A stretch of DNA of 64,000 nucleotides from Berberis thunbergii. Its lineage: Eukaryota; Streptophyta; Magnoliopsida; Ranunculales; Berberidaceae. A model generated the notes under the pieces. It was not told the origin of the DNA. It made no database searches and saw only the letters and a program-made list of their open reading frames with translations. Positions 54,590-64,000 of this stretch are shown in pieces (the first letter of the stretch is position 1; each line of letters opens with the position of its first letter). A program made the position numbers and the translations under genes. Location: assembly GCA_003290165.1 (NCBI GenBank), contig QNQO01005880.1:248001-312000 (forward strand), in the 5' to 3' direction.

Positions 54590-56335
54590 AAGACTAAAAA
54601 TCATCATCAGAAGGTCCATGCACTTGATGTCCCTGCATAGCATCCCCTAGCTCTGTGCTAGTAGCAAACTGTTGTCCCCCCCGGTTTAGTAGCTGAAACA
54701 ATTGTTCCGACTGAGTTCCAACATCACCGGGGTCGATATGATGTACTTCATTTGGCCTAGAACTACTACTAGATTCATGCTCAATTTGACTCATTGCGAC
54801 GAGGCCCAATTTCACCGTTAACGTTACACAATCTTTACATCTTTGCAAACTCTGTTTTTGGAGTCTCTTTCAGTTGCTATAGCATTGTTGGAGTCGCTGA
54901 ATTATGGGTCTTGATTAGCTGCTGCTCGTCTTCCTGTTCAGCACCTAGCAAAACACGCTCTCCCATTTGGCTCCCTGACTAAGGTGGAGAAGCCCCACAA
55001 TTAGCGAGACCAGTCCCCCCTCCTTGGACAGCATGAACTCCTTCTACATCAATCTAAAATGCTTGAGATTCTTCTCCTTTTAGACCATGAATTTGACAGA
55101 AATCAACCTCTTTTGACTCATCTACCAGCCCGGATTTGTCTTCCCCGGGTTGGCTATATCAACGCTTGCCCTTGGGTCTACATGCATAGCATTTGCAATC
55201 TCACTAATTGTATACCCCGCCTCTTGTAGACCTTCCTCCATTTCAGGCGCAACAATATCATTGGCTTCCTCATTTTCTTTGCTAGTCAAAATATTTATTT
55301 TTTGGTTACTCTCCTTTTCGACAATATCCGCCGTAAGATTGTCAAATTTGTTTGTCAACACTAATTTCGCCGGTTATTTGGACACTAGTTTCTCCGTACT
55401 CTTTCCCTCCTTAATTCCCCCCGCCCCATCATATTTTTTGAACCACTTGTGCCCACATCTCATTTTGAAATTTTGTTTTTATTGACAACTGGCACATATT
55501 GTTGCTTCATAGGCTTGGCTTCCACCTCATGTTTCTCGTTCTTCACTGCAATCATGTTTTTGCATTGCCCTTTAGGCCAAGTTTTGTTCCTGCAAAATTC
55601 TTCATGGTGTCCTAGCAAAGAACAATAGTCGCAGTATTTGAACCCCGGGTATTCAATTTTTTGTCAGAAGCCCCTATTGTTTTCCCTATCAATCCAAATC
55701 TTATTCGGTAACTTTTCTGCCAAAGACATCTCCACGCGGACACAGGCATAACTCGGGCGTGACAAACAACGAGTATGATCGTCCATGAGCAAAAAACAAC
55801 CAAAAGAGTTCACAATAGCTTTTAAAAGAGCTGGATGAAATAAATGCAAAGGTAAGTTAGGCAACTCTACCCAACGTGGAACCGAGATCGAATTTGCTTT
55901 CAGTCTGAAGCCGTCATGCCATCGAAAGGCTTTGAATCACACTCCTCGAATAAAGAAAGAGTCCCTCGACAAGACTTTATTTGCTTCCGCCTCAGATTGA
56001 AGCCGGACAAGAATGTGACATTGATCAAGAAGTCCTAGCAAAAAATCACCCAGTATCCCCTAGTTTTGATGAATCGAATCTCAAATCTCTACCAATGTTG
56101 GCCTTTAACTAGAGAATTTTAGAACTGTCACATGTTGTTCCATGAAAGCCTCCCCACGAGTTTCATTAGATGTCGTTATCCCGATGGCTGGCTCTCCTTC
56201 TTTCCAAAATCTCGTTCCCTCCACATGTGTCTCATTAACATCCTCCACATGAATTTTTCCAAGTATTTGGGCGAAAGAAAGCTTTGGAGCCTCTTCCGGA
56301 GGTTCCTTACCCCAAAGGGGGGAAGGATGTGTTGA
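54590..56335 (-). pseudogene. LINE ORF1 (DUF4283 / zinc-knuckle protein), decayed
   Basis: Several minus-strand frames line up into one ORF1-like protein. An N-terminal part at 56.3-56.1 kb includes EQHVTVLKFSS. A DUF4283-type part follows (LPNLPLHLFHPALLKAIVNS, FGCFLLMDDHTRCLSRPS, VEMSLAEKLPNKIWID). A CCHC knuckle (YCDYCSLLGHHEEFC) lies at about 55.63 kb, and an acidic/Ser-rich tail reaches 54.6 kb. ORF1 proteins bind LINE RNA. Frame breaks separate the segments. ORF2 (endonuclease and RT) is missing: the tail runs straight into the 3' UTR at 54.29 kb. Confidence 0.65.
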
Positions 56336-57796
56336 CGGCTAGGGAAGCCGTCATATTGCATAGAAAAATGATCTCACCAGCCTTATATATGACCAACCAC
56401 CAATCGCCAATCAGAGATGGCGACTAGAACCGACCTAGAATTCGGCGGCCAGTCAAAGATATCGCCTAGAAACAGCAAGCAATGGCTACTCGAAGATGTT
56501 GCGGCCAGAAACGAGACGACTAGGCCTGGAAGGCAAACAGAAGGGACAGCTAGAGAGAGGGCTAGGTTGAGCGGCGACCAAACAGGGCGTCGGCGAGGCC
56601 AGGCAGGGCAGCGACCGATTGCTTGCCAAAACAGGCAGAGCGTCAGGCGATAGGCAGAGTTCTAGAGACCAGCAAAGAAGATGGCGGCCAGATAGGCGAG
56701 ACCTGTCATGACGACGGCCTAGCGTGGCGGCGGCCCAATCATGACGGCACAGATCTCCTAGGTATTCCATGCCTCCATGAACTCTGGCGCTGCTTTAATC
56801 AATGGTATAGATCTATTCCAATGGTCTTGGGACGATTAGGATTAGAGGAAACAAAAAACGACAGATAGTACCCACTTTACCCCTCCAAATCGCCTCAGGG
56901 CATGTTTTTTTGTTACGGCTCATACTATAACACCCCCATTAGGCTGGTTCCATTGATTCATTTCTCGAGTTTAAATTGGTGGATGAATTTAAGACATAAA
57001 TTTTGACCAAAGAAAAATGATTTTTGAATAAACATTTCAAGCATAAGAAATCTACTAATGTGGTAGTCCCGCCTCAAGTCATTTTTTAATTTAGGAATTA
57101 AAGTCCACCACCATAAATTGTGATTAAATGAAATGAATTTTTGGATGTGGATGACTAATTTGAGTTTGTTTACTAGTACTATTTTTATACAATTTGATTA
57201 TGATTGATATTTCACAAATTCATCATATCTTATTGTATAACAAATTAACGATGTGATATACCTTTAGTGTAACTAAGATGATATCCAGGTTCTTATTTTA
57301 ATATAGGTTATCTATACTATGCATTTTATAATAAGTTTTTTTATGTAGATAATGAGGTTCATCAATTGGTATGTTCCAAACAAATATGATTACATTTTTT
57401 TATGTAACACCTTGTAAAATTGGTTATGTATTCATTTACTTTAGTTTGTAAAATGCATTGTACCAAGTGCATATAAAATCTTAAGGCTTTGATGTTTTCA
57501 AAATGGTTGAAAAATCAATAAAAATGGTCTAGCGACCTAACTAGGATACTTTGTTGCTTAATTTGCAATTAATGCTTATATGAAGTCATCAAGTAGCCCA
57601 TAAAGCTAGCTTTTCATTTCCTAATTATGGAGCACTAAAACATATGTTTCAAAAATTGCCAGGATTCACTTTCCCCATCACTACCATGGGGTTAACTTTT
57701 AAAATCACCTATTGCTACAATTTGCAAATGTTATCCAACAAGAGGAACACAGATAAAGAAAAGGTGTGCACAAAACACTTTTTTTATAATGGTATT
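56336..57796. other. LINE 5' region and AT-rich spacer
   Basis: 56.34-56.87 kb is GC-richer (GCGGCC, GGCGACC repeats) and probably is the 5' UTR of the minus-strand LINE. The frames on both strands there are chance. 56.9-57.8 kb is AT-rich with nothing recognisable. Confidence 0.4.
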
Positions 57797-58545
57797 TGGT
57801 AAGAAGGTGATGCAGAAGATCTAAAATATCAATCTTTTATTAATTCTAGAAAATTAATTTTTTTCTTATTTCAATTAATATTAAGTTGATTATTTCAGAA
57901 TTAAAAGTAAATCATGAAGTTTCTATTTTAATAAATTGTCGTTTTAGTCCACCAATTGTAGCTCAGTTGTTCGGACATTCACTCTCCTTGTGAGAGGTCA
58001 CGGGTTCGAGACTCACCAGTTAGGATTTTGTGAGTTTTCACCCAATTATAAGGAGCACATTTGTTCTGCCATTGATAAGCCTTAGGGTATTGAATGTAGC
58101 TGCTTTGATGGACTAGACCGGAGTGAAGCGAAAACGAGTCTTCATGCAAGGTGAAGGCGATTAACCGGAGTGAAAGCAAGTCTCTAAGCCAGATGGAGGC
58201 GACGAGGATATTAAGTGGAAACCATATTGTAGCCTTCAGGCTTGGTTTGGTTAACCCTATAGGGTCAGTCATGTTGCCTTCAGGCATGGATTAATAAATA
58301 AATAAAGAATTTGTATAACGAGCTCTAATATTATAGATAGGTTAGAAAATTTGTTTTCTATGTAAGGAAGATTAGAAGTTACTAGGACGGATATATAACG
58401 AGCTCTAATTTCTTATTTTGCAAACGAATTATCATCCTAATAATTTTCCTAATTTCTATCTTTCTCTTCATGTTTGTCTTTTTTTCTTCTCTTATTCCCT
58501 TCTTCTTCTCTTCCTCGCAATGTCAACATTCTTCATTTTATGACT
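57797..58545 (+). mobile_element. LTR remnant interrupted by a SINE
   Basis: Shares GATCTAAAATATCAAT.., ATTTTAATAAATT and the later ..AACGAGCTCTAAT, CAAACGAATTATC motifs with the LTR at 28866-29345, but the SINE (57949-58307) lies inside. A short duplication (ATAACGAGCTCTAAT at 58316 and 58395) follows the insertion. Confidence 0.45.
57949..58307 (+). mobile_element. tRNA-derived SINE copy 2
   Basis: The head has an A box (TAGCTCAGTTGT at 57959) and B box (GGTTCGAGACT at about 58003). The body matches copy 1. The 3' tail is TTAATAAATAAATAAAG. About 359 bp, nearly the same length as copy 1 (41142-41502). A clear target duplication was not resolved. Confidence 0.8.
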
Positions 58546-58815
58546 ATAGTTAGAAACGAAAAAATGATTGCTAGTTTGATAGAGGAGTTGTCTGGCTTGG
58601 AGGAAGAATATGCTATCTACTTGCACCAAATGCAATGAAGCACTCATGAGCATATTCCTTTACCACCACAACCTTCATATATATCCTACATCTTTACAAC
58701 CATCACCTCAATCTTCCTATGACTTTGATAAAATTTTAGCCCTTCCTTGCAATATCCTTATGCAAGTCTATTCCACGTAATGCACTGATTAAAAAAATCC
58801 AAACCCTACACCATT
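58546..58815. other. No recognisable feature
   Basis: Short sequence between the LTR remnant and the second-family CACTA end. Confidence 0.3.
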
Positions 58816-59172
58816 CACTACAAGAAATTTGGCATTAGGTGACAAGCTTATATGTGACACTTCGAAAATTGTCACCATTTTAGTGTTTAGGTGGGGAATT
58901 GTTACTAGTCGTCGCCTATTTGTTAAGTGAAATTTTTGTTTCCAATTCCACACATAAACCTTTCACAATCGTCAAACAACAGAGAGAGGGAAATTTTATG
59001 CCTAAATGAAATACATTTGGTGAGGAAAATTAACATTTCGTCATATTTCATCCAAAGCCCAGCCCAAGTGTGAGAAAATAAAAAAAACCCAAGAGTAAGT
59101 AAATAAAAATTGGTCATGTATGTCTTTCTTATATGCACAAAGAACTTATTTATCCCACAAACCTAAAGCCCA
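58816..59172 (+). mobile_element. Second-family CACTA left end, interrupted by element C
   Basis: CACTACAAGAAATTTGGCATT at 58816 is a typical En/Spm-type terminus. The following 300 bp match, inverted, the end at 34245-34475. Element C (first family) begins at 59173, so the remainder of this element would resume beyond the window. Confidence 0.65.
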
Positions 59173-59560
59173 CACTACACCAAAAACCCTCATTAGCAAC
59201 AGTTCTATACCGTGGGCGTAACCCATTGCCACGGCTAAGAGCCGTGGGCTACAGAGGCGTCGCGAAATTCTTTGTAACGGCTAAAAACCGTTGCTAAACA
59301 TTGTAGCAACGGTTTTATGCTTGAATAGGGGTGGTGATTTTCAGCATTTAGCCACGGTTTTAAACCGTTGCAAGAAGAATAGCCACGGTTTTAAGTCGTG
59401 ATAAAGTGTGGATATTAGCAACGGTTTTAAACCGTGGCTAACAAGGTAGCAACGGTTTTAAGCCGTGGCTAACCCTGGCCACGGTTTTAAGCCGTTGCAA
59501 GGTAGCCATAGTTTTTAGCCGTTGCAATAGTTAGCCACGGTTTAAAACCGTGGCAAATTT
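59173..59560 (+). repeat. L-type terminus and subterminal array of element C
   Basis: About a dozen AGC(C/A)ACGGTTTTAAACCGT units after the terminal CACTACACC. The opening GGGCGTAACCCATTGCCACGG and GTCGCGAAATTC parts match A and B. More diverged from A and B than those are from each other. Confidence 0.82.
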
Positions 59561-59770
59561 TTTTTTTTTTAATAATTCTTTTTTTTTTTTTTTTGCTATC
59601 AAATGACTGAGTCATTGAGTCAAAATCTATCAAATAATGGAGGCAAAGTAATGTAATTAATAAGAAAATGTATTACATTGAGTCAAAATCTATCAAATAA
59701 TATCTCAAATACAATGATAGTTAAGGAAATAGTCATCTGAAATGATAGTAGAAGATTTGAAATAATATAC

Positions 59771-60025
59771 TCAGTTGCTAAATGTAGTATGTTTTGTCAT
59801 GCTCATCAACCCATTCGATGGCCTCTGGAATTTCTTCAAGGATTTTCTCAACAAGTTCAACTATCCCAAGCTTTATAGCCAGCAGCAGGGGTTCTTTAAT
59901 GTTGTCAGTCTCTTCGGAAGACATGTTACTCGAACCATGTATTGTTATCAGCTTATTTCCCAGCTTTAGTGCATAATTATGCTTGTCCTTCACATCATCC
60001 ACTATTCTTAAACATCGACAACCTG
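59771..60025 (-). pseudogene. Ankyrin-repeat (ACD6/PGG-type) protein exon
   Basis: One exon from a GCAACATGCAG acceptor to a TAG stop encodes about 83 residues, including DVKDKHNYALKLGNKLI, PLLLAIKLGIVELVEKILEE and IPEAIEWVDEHDKTYYI. The second half is one ankyrin repeat of the plant ankyrin/PGG membrane protein family, in which the run is usually followed by ..NILHVA. Here a stop replaces the continuation. Cargo nearest the L-end of C. Confidence 0.7.
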
Positions 60026-60459
60026 CATGTTGCTTCTTATAGTCAACTTTAGGACTAGAACTTGCAGATATTTGAACTTAGTAATATGAAGCTAGTTCGG
60101 AATGTGATGAAAATTTGGGTTATTTATCAATTCATTTCTAAAGTACATACATCTAATAAACCATTGGATTTCTGCAAGAAGAAAGATAATAAGTCAGTCC
60201 TTGGAATCGGAACAAAGAATATTAGGAAATAAGACTTCAAACTTCTTTAGGAGTCTGATTATTTAATTTCTTGCATTAGTGGCACTATCAATAACGACAA
60301 CAACTAATTTGCTAGTTATGTTGTTTGACTCATGCAAATCAACAAATGGTCCAAAAAAAAAAATCTTAACAGAATGTTGAATGAGAAAGCTTACTTGTAC
60401 ATTATAAAAAAATAAAATAAAAATAGAAGTATGGTTTTGATGGGGATGTTGTACCTGAT

Positions 60460-61555
60460 ATAGACCTGTTCTCGAGCTCCATCACCTTTGCATTCCTCCC
60501 GTGTCTGCTGACAGGAAGACCTGTTCAAATAGATTTTTTTTAAAATCCCTAACAAAATGTTGAATGAGAAACTTGTTTCTATTCAAAGTAATCAGTTATT
60601 AGTTTGCCTCCTGTACATGAACTCGGCTCAACCTGCAACCTGAAAGCGTTGTTTCAGCGTTGCAAGAAGTGTGCAAGTCATTCACAAACAATACCAGTAT
60701 GGGTGATAAGTCATTCACAATTCATTAAACCTACAAGTTGGGAATAGTCGATGTTCTGCGTTGAAATAAGCATGCAAGTTGCTGAGACACTTCACATTAA
60801 AATAATGGTGGGATTCCCATTTCTGAATAAGGTCAAAGAGAGATTTTAGTTCATATCATTACATGAAAACTTGGTAACAAGTATATTTTTCAAAAGTAGG
60901 ATTTCTTTACTGGGAAGAACACATCCCCAAATCTGAAGAACTCTTTACAATCACTGAGTAAAAATACTGTAAACAAACCTCTGACAATGATAGATTAAAA
61001 TCTTCCCTTATAGCAGCTTGAGTAGGCGATGAATAACCCGCCTACAAAATCAATAACTAAGCTCAGAAAAGCAACACAGAACACCAAACATCAACATTTG
61101 AAAACACTAGACTATGGAGGCAAAGAGATCAGTTGAAGACTGGTCACTTACACAACTCTAAGAATTATATGACACAGTACTGCAAGGTCAAACTGACAAG
61201 CAACATGTTGACATCCAATTTAAGTAACATAAAATTCATAGTTTTGTACCGAGAGAACTGCTTCCATAGAGGAGATCGATTCATACTCAACAAATCCAAA
61301 GCAGAAACCCTGTTGATGTGCAGATAGTAACACAGAATAAATGCCATCATAGGGAAATGTAAGCCTGGAGAGAATACTATGGAGCCAAAAGTAAATCATA
61401 CCTTGTTACTTCTGACTTGTACACCAATAGCAACATGTTAAACTTGATATGATTAATCTACATGAAGGAACATGTTAAGACACTAATTCTTACCGAAGCT
61501 TTGTCGAATGTGCTTTGTCCCACACCAATAGCAAATACGAGAAGACCCTGTCAAA
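60460..61555 (-). pseudogene. Unrecognised small captured exons in element C
   Basis: Candidate exons with AG/GT borders: about 60.46-60.53 kb, 61.04-60.98 kb (AGYSSPTQAAIREDFNLSLS) and 61.555-61.49 kb (GLLVFAIGVGQSTFDKAS, donor GTAAGA). Too short to name. The first two might belong with the RRM fragment or separate donors. Confidence 0.3.
61244..61317 (-). pseudogene. RRM exon fragment, G3BP/NTF2-RRM-like
   Basis: The minus strand encodes HQQGFCFGFVEYESISSMEA and VL. This is the RNP1 strand (GFCFGFVEFE) and the following helix, as in plant NTF2-domain RRM proteins related to the stress-granule factor G3BP. RNP2 and the NTF2 domain are absent. Confidence 0.6.
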
Positions 61556-62580
61556 AAAGAGAAAAGAAAAACTTAATTTTAGGAGCATTTGCCTATTCTC
61601 TTCCATTGAAACACAATAAGAATGATTTAGCAGGAATATGAGAGTAAAGTAGAAGCCTAGATGAAATATAACCGCTAAAAGCTAAACCAAAAGGCTTCAA
61701 ACAGAATATACCAGACACGTATTTCAAATTGTTCTAGTTAACATATAGAGCCACATATATCTAAGACTGCTATGCTTGAGAAGAATAACAAACCCAAATG
61801 ATTCTTTTTGTTTAACTATGAGATATTTTAATCTCTGATCCAATTTTGAGTTCCAAATCCTAATTTTAGCTAAGTGTATGCAAAATCAAATTAAAAATTA
61901 ACTTCTTGATAAATATTTATGTTGATGCCAAAGCTATTGACACATTGGGATACATACTTCCATTGATGCCAAAGTTATTTGCCTAGACATGATAAGATAA
62001 TGGGAAACACGTGTACTAGAAGAATGAAAAATCGAGAAAAAAGTCATCTTCATCTAGAAGAATGATTTAAAATTGCTATCTAATGAATGATATCTAAAAG
62101 AAAAGAGAAGGAAACAGTTAAACAAATAAACTTTAAAAGGAACATGAAGCAATTGCTATCTTAGATAGTCATCTAAGATTCTAAGTCTGCTGCAAATGCA
62201 ATAAAATAAATAGGCTGGACGAAGCAGAAATATGCCAAAATAACCCCTAAAAGTACAAATATGAGGATGAGAGCTGACCTGTTTTGAGTAACCCGATAAT
62301 CCTATTAGTTGTGAATCACGCACAACTCTGTAGAAATATGAGGATGAGGGTAACCTGTTTTGAGGATGAGAGCTGACCTGTATTAAACATGCACTGTTGT
62401 GAAGGGCTCTGTTTCATGCATGGACTGTGCTCAGCATCAAGACCTGAACATTCATGGCAAGGTTTCGATGAGAAGCCAACAAAGTAGTCTATAATACTCT
62501 TAAGATATCAAAACCAAATAAATGGCTCCATTATATTGTGTTCATTAACCCGGAATGAAAGCATTCTGCAAATACGTACC
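61556..62580. other. Spacer inside element C
   Basis: Non-coding. Short near-duplicates of GAGGATGAG..GACCTGT occur at 62.26 and 62.36 kb. No exon recognised. Confidence 0.35.
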
Positions 62581-62958
62581 CCTGGAAACCCAAGCTCATA
62601 TAGCCCAAATCCAGCTAGAGCTACCAAAGGAACAACTGAAAGTGACTTAGAAACCTGGAAATAGAAAAATTAAAAGATAAAATCAATAACTTTATGTAGT
62701 CTCATTATGATTCAACAGTTTCAATTTTTGCTGCTATAGGCAATGAAATTTGAGTAATACTCAGGGTTAAGTTTAACAAATATGCGTTAAAGGATCAACC
62801 AAAATGATTTTCCAGTTTCTCAGATTCTAATCCATGATCAAGGTTATAAACCAACCGAGTAACATTACGCCAAAGACCACTGAAGCCGATGAAAATGTGA
62901 AGAGCCGAAGCAACAATAAGAGCTCCTTGAATTCCACGCATGATCTTCTTGAATTTCT
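62581..62958 (-). pseudogene. Nucleobase-ascorbate transporter (NAT) fragment, two exons
   Basis: Exon of about 62958-62850 (TATACAG acceptor, CTCG/GTTGGT donor) encodes KFKKIMRGIQGALIVASALH and IFIGFSGLWRNVTR. Exon of about 62653-62581 encodes SVVPLVALAGFGLYELGFPG after a one-base slip relative to the first exon. These are consecutive segments of the NAT/NCS2 membrane transporter family (M.IQGALIVAS..Q..LGFSGLWRNV, PL.SLAGFGLYE.GFPGV). The Gln usually following ALIVAS(S/T)L is His here. Confidence 0.88.
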
Positions 62959-63083
62959 GTATAAACACAAACAGAACTAACGTTACAGCAGAGTGCCCTA
63001 CCAGCACTCGGTTCCAGGACCTACCATTGCCCATTCTTGCTGCGTCTATTCTTCCCCGTGACGTGTGTATACAGACTACTTAC

Positions 63084-63168
63084 CATGACCCCTTCTACTT
63101 GGAGTATTGTCTGTCTCATAGGTTCTAAAAGAGGCAGCGGAACTCCAGCATCAACCAATTCCATGACA
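63084..63168 (-). pseudogene. MTP (cation diffusion facilitator) exon fragment
   Basis: The minus strand encodes VMELVDAGVPLPLLEPMRQT and ILQVEGV between a TTTTTAG acceptor and CATG/GTAAGT donor. ELVDA.VP...L.PIRQT.LQVEGV is the start of the cytosolic C-terminal domain of plant metal tolerance proteins. The transmembrane part is absent. Confidence 0.7.
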
Positions 63169-64000
63169 CTAAAAATGAAGCAAGGAACATGTCAGTTGAA
63201 CGGATAGGCATAAACCCTAATGATGAGCTTGTTAAACACATCTAATAACAGCTAAACCTAACAAGGCCCAATGTTCAAAGAAGGCTAAGAATGAAATACA
63301 TCCAACAATACACCAATTTACAGACCAAAAAGCTAAGAAGGCTAACAAGTGGTATTTTTTTTGTTCAAAGAATGAAATGAAAATGGGATTCCTATAGAAT
63401 GGATGGAAGATTGGTAGTACTATATAAAGAGTTGTTCTTGCAATATGTAATAAATATTAGTAAGTGGGGTCTGTTGATGATATAAATAATTTTTAGTAAA
63501 TGGGATTCCTATAGAATGGATGAAAATGGGATTCCAAAATAAGAGGCAAAATGCAGCATGAATAAGTTTAGGGTAATATGATTTGTCTAACAAACATACT
63601 TATCAAAAACATTTATTGTATCATATTTTGGAGAATGGTTGCATTCTTTTGTTTAACAAAACAAAGCAAGAAACAACAAACTTTAAACTGACCTGCTGCT
63701 CTCTAGCTAAAGCAAATGCTCCTTGCCCATAAAACATAGCCACCTGCTCTATTTTTCCTCGAAACAAACACAACAGACCTGCTGTGTTTTTCCTTGAAAA
63801 AATAGAGCAACTGCAGCCAATTCATCTCCGCCTGCGCCTTGCACCTTCCAGCCATCGCTGCTCTGTTTCTGAACAGAAACAGAGCAAAACAACTCTGTCC
63901 CAAGCCAAGACAGTACCTTGCCAGGACTCTTTAATGAGAAAAATGCATAAAGATAATAGTATACAAGAAAAATTACCATTACGAAAGGAAATGGAGGTAT
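63169..64000. other. Spacer inside element C to window edge
   Basis: No exon recognised. Two near-identical pieces of AATGGGATTCCTATAGAATGGATG occur at about 63.39 and 63.50 kb (shortened: GGGATTCCTATAGAATGGAT). The frames at 63.7-63.98 kb lack family motifs. Confidence 0.35.

Larger units (their letters stand above)
59173..64000 (+). mobile_element. CACTA element C: third multi-gene-capture element (partial)
   Basis: The L-type terminus CACTACACCAAAAACCC at 59173 (flanked by CCA on the left) and a subterminal array like those of A and B. The right end is not in the window. Cargo exons, all on the minus strand: an ankyrin protein, several unrecognised exons, a G3BP-like RRM, a nucleobase-ascorbate transporter and an MTP cation-efflux protein. 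Confidence 0.78.

Noticed and set aside
56417..56868. Arg/Gly-rich frames on both strands
   Set aside because: GC-rich LINE 5' region; no domain and mutually overlapping.
1..64000. CRISPR arrays, bacterial operons, rRNA genes
   Set aside because: No direct-repeat/spacer pattern, ribosome-binding-site-led operon or rRNA sequence was seen; the window is plant nuclear DNA.

Overview
The window is nuclear DNA of a flowering plant, most likely a eudicot. The evidence is AT-rich intergenic sequence, short exons with GT-AG introns, a Ty3/gypsy primer-binding site matching tRNA-Asp, and recognisable plant gene families (P5CS, CUL1, ETO1-like, AINTEGUMENTA-like, SMC5, DUF789). I found no intact host gene. 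Almost everything is transposable-element sequence or gene fragments carried by transposons.

The main structure spans 6.1-24.1 kb. A large non-autonomous CACTA-type DNA transposon (element A, 6098-24089) begins CACTACACC, ends with its inverted copy and is flanked by GAT/GAT. Near its right end a second member of the same family (element B, 15706-23845, flanked by TGC/TGC) sits in the opposite orientation. Both carry subterminal arrays of a short palindromic unit (CCACGG..CCGTGG). A third member (element C) starts at 59173 and runs off the window. No transposase was seen. Instead each element carries intron-containing exon fragments of several unrelated host genes. A: DCD-domain (B2-like), P5CS, CUL1, a Raf-like kinase, ETO1-like and FRIENDLY/CLU. 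B: an AINTEGUMENTA-like AP2 factor, SMC5, an hnRNP-type RRM, an ABCG transporter and unrecognised exons. C: MTP cation efflux, nucleobase-ascorbate transporter, a G3BP-like RRM and an ankyrin protein. In all three, every recognised fragment points the same way, from the 'R' end to the 'L' end. The R side of B holds a promoter-like segment with several E2F-type motifs. The R side of A has a pyrimidine-rich leader and one E2F-type motif. This looks like a family of exon-collecting CACTA elements able to make chimeric spliced transcripts.

Elsewhere: 0-4 kb is a Ty3/gypsy element (gag, leader, PBS, LTR) on the minus strand. 4.2-6.1 kb and 24.1-24.5 kb hold an older set of gene fragments (Q-rich exon, kinesin-5, an interrupted exon, a TBC-type first exon) into which A inserted. 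25.5-33.3 kb is LINE (RT, zf-RVT, RNase H and several 3' tails), LTR fragments and an alpha-mannosidase exon. 34-38.9 kb has a second CACTA family end, an inverted duplication, a gypsy LTR/PBS and a hAT-like insert. 39-41.5 kb has an orphan ORF, a gypsy protease remnant and a tRNA-derived SINE. 42.2-47.5 kb is a DUF789-family pseudogene with a clear hAT element (8-bp duplication) just upstream. 49-54 kb is almost featureless apart from a tandem repeat. 54.1-56.9 kb is a LINE ORF1 on the minus strand joined to its 3' tail without ORF2. 57.8-59.2 kb is an LTR remnant split by a second SINE copy, followed by a second-family CACTA end into which element C inserted.
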